This document shows, in pieces, positions 17,286 through 24,899 of a stretch of 64,000 nucleotides of DNA. A program made the position numbers and the translations under genes. Within the stretch, counting starts at the first letter, position 1. Every line of letters begins with the position of its first letter. The notes below the pieces were generated by a model, which was not told the DNA's origin, ran no database searches, and was given only the letters and a program-made list of their open reading frames with translations. This stretch comes from Acidobacteriota bacterium (GTDB taxonomy: Bacteria; Acidobacteriota; Thermoanaerobaculia; Multivoradales; Multivoraceae), in assembly GCA_003388555.1 (NCBI GenBank), contig QQVD01000056.1, positions 186,001 to 250,000 of the forward strand, read 5' to 3'.

Positions 17286-19504
17286 CGACGGTTCCCCTGG
17301 CGCCGGCTGCCCGGAGGGTCGGCAGGCGGCTCGGCAGGCGTGCGGCGCTGGAGGTCGTCGAGACGCTTCTTCAGCGTCTCCAGCAGCTCGTCGAGCGGTG
17401 CCTCGGGGTCGACCTCGAGCGGCTGCAGCGGCTCGGCCTCGGCTTCGGCGGCGGTGGCGCGCGGAGCCCGGGACCGCGAGGCGTCGGCGGGCGAGCCGAC
17501 CGGCGAGCCCGAATCCTCCGGCGCGGCGCCCGGCGCCGACCCGCCGGAGTTGGCGCCCCCGTCGGCAGCGGCGGTGGTCGGCAACGGAGCGCGAACGCGG
17601 CGCGACGGCGGGGCGCGCCGGATCGGCACGTCCGGCACCGGCCCACGGGCCGCCAGCGCCGCGCGTGCCGCGTCCCGCACCACGCCGGCCGCATGGATCG
17701 GTGCCTCCCAGTGGCGGATCGTGGTCATCGCGCTCGCATAGTCGAAGTCGGCGCCCGACGGATGGCCCGAGGAGATGAGGCGCTCGTCGGTGACGTAGTG
17801 GCAGCGGCTGCACGTCTCGAGCCGCGCCGGTAGATCGGCCAGGCGCGTCATGCCGAGGCGCAGCGCCGCCTGGTAGCCCGGTCGCGCGTCACCGAGCTCC
17901 TTCTCTCCCTGCTGGTGGGGCTCGAGGTAGTCGCCACCCGGACCGTGACAGCTCTCGCAACCGACCCCGTCCTGCACCTCCCGGCTCTCCTTGCCGGTCA
18001 CCACCGTGGCATGACAGCTGGTGCAGATTCGATCGCCGCGCAACAGCTCGGTGCGACCGAGGCCGTAGTTGGACGCGATCTCCAGCGCCCGCGGCGTCTC
18101 GTCGAAGAGACGATCGGCGGCCGCGTAGTGGGCGTCGCCGAACCACCACTCGTTCTGTGGCGCGTGGCAGCTGCTGCAGGCGCCGCCGAGGGTGGCGTGG
18201 GACGACGCCGGCCACAGGCGGCGCTTCTTCTCGCCGACCACCTCGACCGGCGCTTCGGGCTCGGGCTCGCCGAGATCGGCGACGACCGCCCCGCCCGGCG
18301 GGCCCGGCGTCGTCGCATCCGGAGCGGCCGCCTCGGGCGCCGCGCCGACGTCGGTCACACGCTCGTCCTCAGGGGGAAGGTCGCGAGGCCGGCGCGGCAG
18401 CTCGCGAAGTTCCGGCAGATCCGGCTCCGGTCGGCCGAGCAGGTAGGCGTCCAGAACCTCGAGCTGCGCCGGCTCGAGTCTGGCCAGCAGCCCCGCTGTC
18501 TGCGTCCGCACGACTTCGGCGGCAGCGAGCAGCTCGCCGCTGCGTCCCTCCTCCACCGGCGCGAGATGGGCGGCGAGGATCGCCTGCCAGAGCTCGTCGG
18601 CAGGCAGCCTGCGGTGCACCTCGCGCAGCTCGGCGAGGGCGCTGCGCAGTCGGCGCTGCATCGCCTTCAGGTAGAGACCGTCGCTGGTGGCGCGGGAGGC
18701 GCCGCGCAGCGAGTACTCCACCGACAGCGCGGCGCCGGCCAGCTCGAGCTCGCGCCGACGCTCGATGCCGCGCTCGGCGTTGTCGCTGGAGCCGCCACGC
18801 TGTGCGGCGAGGAAGTTGTGGCGGATGGTGCCCTGGGTCTGCTCCCAGAGGTCGAAGGACGCCGCACCGGTGCTGTGGCCGCCCGTGTCCACCAGCGTCT
18901 CGTCGGTGACGAAGTGACACCCGAAGCAGGCGGCGCCGAGCGCCAGCACGTCGTCGACCCGATGCATCCCGGCGGCGCGGCTGCGCTCGATGCGCATCTG
19001 CCGGTGATCGGCGCTCTCGCTGGCGAAGTCGGCGCCGGCGCCGTAGTCGTTGTGCACCTCGATCCAGTCGGCCGCCTCGCCGTGGCACGACTCGCAGGAG
19101 ACTCCGGAGCGCGCCCGCAGCTCGACGCCGCCGTCGCGTGCCTCCTCGAGCTCGGGCGTGTAGTGACAGCGTAGGCAGACGCTGTCGCGCTTGATCAGGG
19201 GGAAGCCGAGTCGCTCGGCGATCTCCTCGGCCGCCTCCTGGCGGTGCAGGGTCTTGAAGCCGGTCTCGTGCGCGGTCTGCTGCCAGACGGCGTGCTCGGC
19301 GACGTGGCACTCGCCGCAGGCCTCGGCTCCGCGCACCTTCGAGAGGTCGAGGCGGCTGTACGCGGCGAGGGCCTCCGGTGGCGACTCCGCGACCGGCGGC
19401 GCCGCTCTCGCCCCGACGCTCGAGCCGGCGGCAGCGGCGGCGCCCAGAGCCAGGACGAGTGCACGGCGGCCGGAGCGCGAGAGCCTCGGGGCGCCTCGCG
19501 GCAC
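17282..19504 (-). CDS. Octaheme cytochrome c made of two tetraheme halves
   Basis: The GTG at 19504 follows a good ribosome site (GGAGGAGGGTCC), giving 740 residues. A basic, then Ala-rich start (RRALVLALGAAAAAGSSVGARA) looks like a signal peptide. CXXCH sites lie at ~63, 110, 137, 193 and again at ~443, 494, 516, 565. Each half ends alike: CFGCHFVTDETL...GTIRHNF and CSRCHYVTDERL...TTIRHWE, so the protein arose by internal duplication; the ~250-residue region between is helical and Pro-rich. The third heme of each half shares CESCHG. It resembles cytochrome c554-type tetraheme proteins. The C-terminus (~610-740) is Pro/Ala/Arg-rich and heme-free, with a short amphipathic helix. It is expected in the periplasm as a relay between the decaheme cytochrome and outer-membrane components. 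Confidence 0.85.
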   Translation of the reverse strand: MPRGAPRLSRSGRRALVLALGAAAAAGSSVGARAAPPVAESPPEALAAYSRLDLSKVRGAEACGECHVAEHAVWQQTAHETGFKTLHRQEAAEEIAERLGFPLIKRDSVCLRCHYTPELEEARDGGVELRARSGVSCESCHGEAADWIEVHNDYGAGADFASESADHRQMRIERSRAAGMHRVDDVLALGAACFGCHFVTDETLVDTGGHSTGAASFDLWEQTQGTIRHNFLAAQRGGSSDNAERGIERRRELELAGAALSVEYSLRGASRATSDGLYLKAMQRRLRSALAELREVHRRLPADELWQAILAAHLAPVEEGRSGELLAAAEVVRTQTAGLLARLEPAQLEVLDAYLLGRPEPDLPELRELPRRPRDLPPEDERVTDVGAAPEAAAPDATTPGPPGGAVVADLGEPEPEAPVEVVGEKKRRLWPASSHATLGGACSSCHAPQNEWWFGDAHYAAADRLFDETPRALEIASNYGLGRTELLRGDRICTSCHATVVTGKESREVQDGVGCESCHGPGGDYLEPHQQGEKELGDARPGYQAALRLGMTRLADLPARLETCSRCHYVTDERLISSGHPSGADFDYASAMTTIRHWEAPIHAAGVVRDAARAALAARGPVPDVPIRRAPPSRRVRAPLPTTAAADGGANSGGSAPGAAPEDSGSPVGSPADASRSRAPRATAAEAEAEPLQPLEVDPEAPLDELLETLKKRLDDLQRRTPAEPPADPPGSRRQGNRR

Positions 19505-19708
19505 GGACCCTCCTCCAGACGATGTGCGAAGCGCTGCGATGGCGGCTCTCAACGCCGGGACCGGCCTCTCCAAGTCAGGTGGGTGGAGCTGCAAAGGTAC
19601 CACTCGTGAGCCCGGGTGAGCGGGCGTCTCAGGGTCCGAACGGGGCTGGTGCGTCGGGTGATGATTCGGCTCCGGATCGATGCCCGTCCGCCCCCTGAGC
19701 CACGGGCG

Positions 19709-21250
19709 TCAGAACTTGGTCAGCAGCTCCAGTCGCCCGCCGAACGACGAGGCGTCCTCCTCACCGGGGATCAGCGACTCGCGAACGCCGACGAAGCTGT
19801 CGGCGACGATCACGAAGCGGCGTCCGAAGGCGCGCTGGTAGCGGAACGTCGCGGCGGCCGCGTCGGCGACATCGCTGGCGGTGCCGACGCGCAGTCCGAG
19901 CTCCGCGATCCACTGGCTGCGCTTGTCCTTGGCGAACCACTGGTAGCCGACCGCGCCACCGGCGACGTCGCGCGCCTGGCTGCTGAGCGGCGCACCGTAG
20001 TTGCCGAGGCCGACCGCGGCGAAGCTGATGCCGACCCGGCCGAGAGGCCCCCCCAGCGCCGGGTCGCGCACCACCGGCGCATAGTCGTCGAAGGCGGCGA
20101 AGGCGGCGATGTAGGGGTGGTCCTTGGTGCCGTGCGGGATCCAGGAGACCTCGCCGAAGACCAGCGAACCGTCGGTGGCCACGGCGCCCTCTCCGTCGGT
20201 GGCGCTGGAATGGGCGAGGAAGAGCGAAGTGGCGAGCTTGCCGATGCGCTGCACGCCGCTGAGCCCGAGGTTGAGCTGCGAGGCGCCGTCGCGCGAGGCG
20301 TCGAGCCAGGCGAGGTCGACGTCGATCGTCGAGCGCCGCACGTCGGTCGAGGTCAGCAGCGCCAGCAGGCGGGCGTCGTCGTCCTCGAGGTTGGCCCTCC
20401 CGGCGCTGCGGTCGGCGCGGTGCAGGTTGTTCCAGGCGTAGAACAGGGTGGCCCGGAAGTTGGAGGTGCCGCGCGGCAGCAGGGTGTTGCGGGTGATCCC
20501 GATGCCGTCGACGACGTCGTTGATGAGGAAGCCGTCCTGGAAGACGAGCGGCTGACGTCCGACCGAGAAGCCCCAGTCGGTGGCCTTGAAGTCGCTGCGG
20601 CTGAGATTGGGGAAGATCTCGCCGAAGTCGCCCTCGAAGAACAGGGTGCCGAGACGGGTGTTGAGCTCGTCCTGGAAGCCCTCGTCGAGCGCCGCGCCGT
20701 CCGACTCGACGACGTAGCTGGTGAAGCGGCCCGCCTCGTCGAGACTGCGCAAGCCGATCACCAGGCGCTCGGTGCCCGACAGCTGCAGGTTTCCGAACAG
20801 ATCGAGCCGCGCCGGAGCCTCGATGGTCTGCACGTCGTTGTCGTCGAAGACCTGGGCGGCGACGCGCAGCGAGCCGAAGACGAGGAACGCGGGCTGCCAC
20901 ACCGCACCGGTGGGCAGCTCGATGCCCTCCGACAGGGTGCCGGTGCCGAGGAACGGCTCGCCGAGCTCGAGCAGCGGCTCGGGACGCTGCGGGAAGTCCT
21001 CGATCTGCAGTGGGATGCGCTCGGCGCTCAGCCGGCTCGAGTGCTTCTCGCCGTGCTCCGCGTCGGCCTTCGCGTCGCCGTCGTCTTCATCGTCCTTCTC
21101 GTCACCCGCCTCGTGCCCAGAGGCGGCACGGCCCTCCTCCTCGGCCCGCCCCTCGGATCGCGTCGCCTGCGGCTGACCGGCCGCGGCGCCGGCCGACGCG
21201 ACGAGCAGGACGGCGGCACCGATCAGGGCTGCGCTGCGGTCACCGGACAT
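19709..21250 (-). CDS. Outer-membrane beta-barrel protein (porin-like) with acidic/His linker
   Basis: The 513-residue protein has a short signal peptide (AALIGAAVLLVASAGAAAG), then a strongly acidic stretch with His residues (~30-72), then ~440 residues of alternating hydrophobic/polar strands with aromatic girdles. It ends in LELLTKF, a terminal Phe typical of proteins inserted by the BAM machinery. It overlaps the pentaheme gene by 11 bp and is followed by the octaheme gene after 204 bp, so it probably forms the outer-membrane part of the same system. It is shorter than MtrB-type barrels and has no N-terminal CXXC, so I do not assign it to that family. A general porin or a sheath around a cytochrome are both possible. 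Confidence 0.75.
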   Translation of the reverse strand: MSGDRSAALIGAAVLLVASAGAAAGQPQATRSEGRAEEEGRAASGHEAGDEKDDEDDGDAKADAEHGEKHSSRLSAERIPLQIEDFPQRPEPLLELGEPFLGTGTLSEGIELPTGAVWQPAFLVFGSLRVAAQVFDDNDVQTIEAPARLDLFGNLQLSGTERLVIGLRSLDEAGRFTSYVVESDGAALDEGFQDELNTRLGTLFFEGDFGEIFPNLSRSDFKATDWGFSVGRQPLVFQDGFLINDVVDGIGITRNTLLPRGTSNFRATLFYAWNNLHRADRSAGRANLEDDDARLLALLTSTDVRRSTIDVDLAWLDASRDGASQLNLGLSGVQRIGKLATSLFLAHSSATDGEGAVATDGSLVFGEVSWIPHGTKDHPYIAAFAAFDDYAPVVRDPALGGPLGRVGISFAAVGLGNYGAPLSSQARDVAGGAVGYQWFAKDKRSQWIAELGLRVGTASDVADAAAATFRYQRAFGRRFVIVADSFVGVRESLIPGEEDASSFGGRLELLTKF

Positions 21251-23084
21251 CGCCGAGATCGACCTCTCGCTCCCAAAGCACCTGGTGCCCGGCGACGACT
21301 CGCTCGGCGATCTCGCGAGCGCTCATGAAGTAGTCGAAGCCGACCTCCTTGATCTCGTCGACCAGGTTGACCGGCACCATCGCCGCCTTGAGCCGCACCT
21401 CGGCGCGGTAGGGGCCGTTGCCGGTGAGGTTCCTGGCGGGCACCCGGTACTCGGCCCAGCGGTGGCCGAGAGGCTCGATGTTCTGCTTGTGCTTGCGGGC
21501 GCCGAGGGGCCGACCGGTGAGGATGGTCGAGGTGGTCGAAGGGCGCAGGAACGGCAGCGGGTCGGGCGAGTAGTTCACCGCCAGCACCTGCTCGCGCTCG
21601 CCGCCGCGCACCATACGGGTGAGGAAGCGCGACTGCAGCGAGAAGAGATGCCGGTCGAGCGGCAGCTCGCCGTTGTGCACGTAGAGCGAGTGGGTGTCGC
21701 GCACGTCGCCGTTGGGATCCAGGTCGCCGGAGCGGAAGACGATCTCGCCATCGCGGTCGAAGACGTCGACCGCCAGCCAGACCAGGCGCTCGGCGTCGAA
21801 GCCGGTCGGCACGCCGTGGCCCGGCGTGGCGTTGCGCACCTGCACCCGGAAACGCAGGTCCTTGCGGCCACCCTCCGCGACCTCGATGTCGCCGAGCTGG
21901 TATCCCGCGCGCAGGAGCTCCCGCCGCGCCCGGTGCGCCTCGTCCAGCAGCTGCTGGTTGTCGTCGAGGATGTCGCGGGCGTCGTAGCGGTCGTCGGCCG
22001 AGCGCCAGCGCTCCGGGAACTCGTAGTCGTCGGGGCGGCTGAGCTCGAACTCGTCGGTGCCCCAGCCGGCCTCGTGGTCGAACTGCAGCCACTCGCGGAT
22101 CGTCGCCAGCTCCGAGGCGGCGGTGTTGTGCGGGAAGATCCCGGGATGCACCACTGAGTAGTCGGGACCGATGAACATGTGATCGGTGCGCTTGCGCGGC
22201 AGCGTCGGCCTGTCGCCGACGACCGCCGCCGGCTCCTCGCGGTAGCCGGAGACGACTCCGGGCTCCCTGCCCATGTGGCAGTCCTGGCAGCTGACCCCGT
22301 CCTTCGCCGCCGGCGACGTCTTGAACTCGGAGAACGCCTCTTCGAGCCGGAAGCCGTTCATCAGGTTGACGTCGTGGCAGGTGCCGCAGAAGCCCGAGGT
22401 CGAGAGCTGGAAGAACTTCTCGGCCTCGAGGTGGATGTCGCGGCCGCCGCGCTCCGGATCGGTGTTGACGAAGTACTCACCGCTGTCGATCACCCGCTGC
22501 AGCTCGTCGTTCCCCTTCGGCCCGTAGACGGTCTCGAAGATGTCGCCCTCGACCAGGGCGAGGCGACCGCTGAGCTTGCCGTAGGCGTTGTTGACCCGGT
22601 GGCAGACGATGCAGGTGACGCCTTCGCGCGAAGTCGGGTGGCGGTCCATGTTCGACATGAACTCGGGCTCGCCGAGGTTCATCCCCACCGGGGTGTGGCA
22701 GCGGATGCAGAAGTCGCCGTTGGTGCCGTTGGTGCGCTTGAGGATCGTCCCGTGCATGGCGTTGAACACCGGACTCATCTGCGCGTAGGCGTGCGGCGAG
22801 ACCGACCACTCGCGGTAGTGCGACGGATGGCAGGTGGCGCAGGTCACCGCTGAGGGGAAGCGATCCTCGAGGAAGAGCGCCGCGTGCTCGGCGTCGGCCG
22901 AGGCGGCCGCCGGCGTCTCGTCGGCGGCGGCACCGACGGAGCTCGAGAACGCGAAGGCGGAGGCTCCGGCCGCGGCCGTCAGCAGGACGAGGCCGGTGAG
23001 CGCCACGAGCGGCGAGCGGGCGACGAGTGCGACGCGACCCGCCGCGAGATGGCGCGGAGCATCACACCGAGGAGATCCGGACAT
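21240..23084 (-). CDS. Secreted pentaheme cytochrome c with C-terminal beta-domain
   Basis: The ATG at 23084 has AGGAG nine bases upstream; the longer frame lacks support. The 614-residue protein has a long signal peptide (~17-45) and CXXCH sites at ~82, 126, 158, 233 and 266, in the cytochrome c554/hydroxylamine-oxidoreductase-like style (CATCHPSHYREW, CHTPVGM, CIVCHRV, CGTCHDV, CQDCHMG). After the hemes comes a heme-free half (~290-614) with Trp/Tyr-rich strand patterns, such as LRFRVQVRNATPGHGVPTG, which resembles a C-terminal beta-domain found in related multiheme proteins. It is the first gene of the locus; the promoter should lie in the 256-bp divergent space before 23341. It may be the terminal donor or acceptor at the outer membrane. 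Confidence 0.85.
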   Translation of the reverse strand: MSGSPRCDAPRHLAAGRVALVARSPLVALTGLVLLTAAAGASAFAFSSSVGAAADETPAAASADAEHAALFLEDRFPSAVTCATCHPSHYREWSVSPHAYAQMSPVFNAMHGTILKRTNGTNGDFCIRCHTPVGMNLGEPEFMSNMDRHPTSREGVTCIVCHRVNNAYGKLSGRLALVEGDIFETVYGPKGNDELQRVIDSGEYFVNTDPERGGRDIHLEAEKFFQLSTSGFCGTCHDVNLMNGFRLEEAFSEFKTSPAAKDGVSCQDCHMGREPGVVSGYREEPAAVVGDRPTLPRKRTDHMFIGPDYSVVHPGIFPHNTAASELATIREWLQFDHEAGWGTDEFELSRPDDYEFPERWRSADDRYDARDILDDNQQLLDEAHRARRELLRAGYQLGDIEVAEGGRKDLRFRVQVRNATPGHGVPTGFDAERLVWLAVDVFDRDGEIVFRSGDLDPNGDVRDTHSLYVHNGELPLDRHLFSLQSRFLTRMVRGGEREQVLAVNYSPDPLPFLRPSTTSTILTGRPLGARKHKQNIEPLGHRWAEYRVPARNLTGNGPYRAEVRLKAAMVPVNLVDEIKEVGFDYFMSAREIAERVVAGHQVLWEREVDLGDVR

Positions 23085-23340
23085 GGCTGCTGACTCCTGC
23101 TGGGCCGCACGGGTGATCGGTTCGACTTCCGAGTGTACCCCTGAGGTGACTCCTGAGCCCGAAGCCCCTCTGTTGGATTGACGAAGACGGCACACGCGAC
23201 AGGACCCTGCTGACTCACAACCGCCGTGGCCCTCGCTTCGAGCCCCGGACCGGTCAGGGCCCGCATGAGCTTCGGCGTATCCGATGTCCCCCAGCCGATC
23301 CGGCCGACGCACGAAGAGGGGAAGGAGGGACCAAGACCCC

Positions 23341-24624
23341 ATGTGCACTCGAATCTCCAAGTCGCGACGGCGCGGGCCCACGCGCTTCGCTCTCGTTGGT
23401 CTCGCGCTCTCCTGCGCCACTCTCACCCTGGCCTCCCGAGCTCCGGCGCAGACGCCCGTGCGGGGCACCGACCACCGTGTCGTCTGGCCGGACGTGCTGC
23501 CGGCCGACTCCTACTTCGGACGCACCGTCTGTGCGGCTCGCGGTACCGAGTACGCTCACGCCGGGGCGCCGAACGGGCCGGGCCGGGCCGAGCTCGCCTT
23601 CGACGGCCAGCAGTGGTTCGTCGACGCGCGCTTCACGAGTCCGGTGGGCTCGCAGCCCTACGCCTGCGCACGCGACGGCGACACCGCGGGCATGGTGCGC
23701 GCGCTGCTCCGCTCCGACGGCACCTACAGCGTCTACGCAATGCCCTCCGGCGACGAGCTGATCGGAGGCATCGACGGCGGCGAGGTCGACACTCTGGCCA
23801 AGAGCGGACCCACCCTGGTCGTCGGCCAGCCCGACTACGGGGTCGGTGGCCGGGTGACGATCTACGAGGACAACCAGCAGTTCGGCTGGCTGGCGGTCCA
23901 CACCATCGAAGGCACCGCCGACCAGGACCTCGGTGCGTCCCTCGCTCTGCGTGATCACGGCTTCCTCTTCGTCGGAGCGCCGGGCGCTGCTCCCAACGGC
24001 GAGGTGCAGACCTGGGTACGGCTGAACGACGGCAGCTGGGTGCCCTACCTGGTGCTGACGTCGCCGGCGGTCAGCCAGAGTGGCAACGCGAACTTCGGAG
24101 CCGCGGTCGCTGCCGACGGGGACCTGGTGGCGATCGGCTCGCCACGCTGGGACCGCCCGCTGATCGGAGCCAGCGCCACCGACCAGGGAACCGTCTACCT
24201 GTACAGACCCGACGGCCTCGGCTTTGCCCTGGAGGCGACGGTGCGACCGCCGGAGTCGCAGCCGTTCGACTACTACGGCGACAGCCTCGATCTGGAGGTC
24301 GGTGACAGCGGCCGGGCGCTGCTCGTCGTCGGCGCACCGCGCGAGGACGTCACCTGGATCAATACCGGCGCCGCCTACGTGTGGAGCTACGACGGCACGA
24401 GCTGGAGGCCGGTCTGGCGCCTGATCGACACCTCGAGGACCGCTCTCGACCGCATGGGAGAGGCGCTCTCACTGACCTCCAACGGCGGCGTGCTCGTCGG
24501 CTCGCCGAACTGGAACGCCAACGGCGTCAACGACCAGGGCGCCGTGGTGTTCTTCGACCTGGCTCTGTTCCGCGACGGTTTCGAATCCGGGAACGTCTCG
24601 GCGTGGTCGGCGACCACACCGTAG
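23341..24624 (+). CDS. Secreted FG-GAP-like beta-propeller protein with DGFESG tag
   Basis: The ATG at 23341 follows GGAGGG by ~10 bases and opens a signal peptide (RFALVGLALSCATLTLASRAPAQ). The 427-residue product has repeated blades of the FG-GAP/integrin-alpha type, such as FGRTVCA, LVVGQPDYG, FLFVGAPG, VAIGSPRWD, LVVGAPRED and VLVGSPNWN, seven or so in all. It ends in LFRDGFESGNVSAWSATTP, closely matching the tag on the protein at 1910-3679. It is probably exported and retained at, or released from, the surface by a tag-dependent route. It is divergent from the multiheme locus, and the two may share a regulatory region. No enzymatic motif was recognised. Confidence 0.8.
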   Translation: MCTRISKSRRRGPTRFALVGLALSCATLTLASRAPAQTPVRGTDHRVVWPDVLPADSYFGRTVCAARGTEYAHAGAPNGPGRAELAFDGQQWFVDARFTSPVGSQPYACARDGDTAGMVRALLRSDGTYSVYAMPSGDELIGGIDGGEVDTLAKSGPTLVVGQPDYGVGGRVTIYEDNQQFGWLAVHTIEGTADQDLGASLALRDHGFLFVGAPGAAPNGEVQTWVRLNDGSWVPYLVLTSPAVSQSGNANFGAAVAADGDLVAIGSPRWDRPLIGASATDQGTVYLYRPDGLGFALEATVRPPESQPFDYYGDSLDLEVGDSGRALLVVGAPREDVTWINTGAAYVWSYDGTSWRPVWRLIDTSRTALDRMGEALSLTSNGGVLVGSPNWNANGVNDQGAVVFFDLALFRDGFESGNVSAWSATTP

Positions 24625-24699
24625 CCGTTCCGCACTCTGGATGAAGTCCTCCGGCGCCGTCGGCGCCGGCGCGTTCCGCGAGTCGGGAGGAAGGTGGGT

Positions 24700-24830
24700 C
24701 TGCGCGACACCTCCCCTTTCTCCCCCTTCAGGGGGGTACGACCGAGGAATGAGCGTCAGCCTTCACGGCTCACCTGCCGCTCCTGAGTTCAGCTCGCTGC
24801 CGCTCGCCTCGGCACCCGGGGCTCACCCAT
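24700..24830. repeat. Repeat mosaic between convergent genes
   Basis: Between the FG-GAP gene and the TPR kinase gene (24625-24899) lies a palindromic CTCCCCCTTCAGGGGGG, then ATGAGCGTCAGCCTTC (inverse of the 7.38-kb block CTGACGCTCGTTCC), then CAGCTCGCTGCCGCTCGC, which also occurs in the 28.9- and 58.3-kb copies. No gene is supported in this spacer. Confidence 0.7.
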
Positions 24831-24899
24831 ACAACGATCTCGGCCAACCGCCGCACTGGACCCATCAGCGCGGTCGTCCAACCCAAGAATCTGCAACCC

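Noticed and set aside
19709-21250. MtrB/PioB-type outer-membrane barrel
   Set aside because: Shorter than that family, no N-terminal CXXC and no recognisable motif; only a generic barrel is supported.
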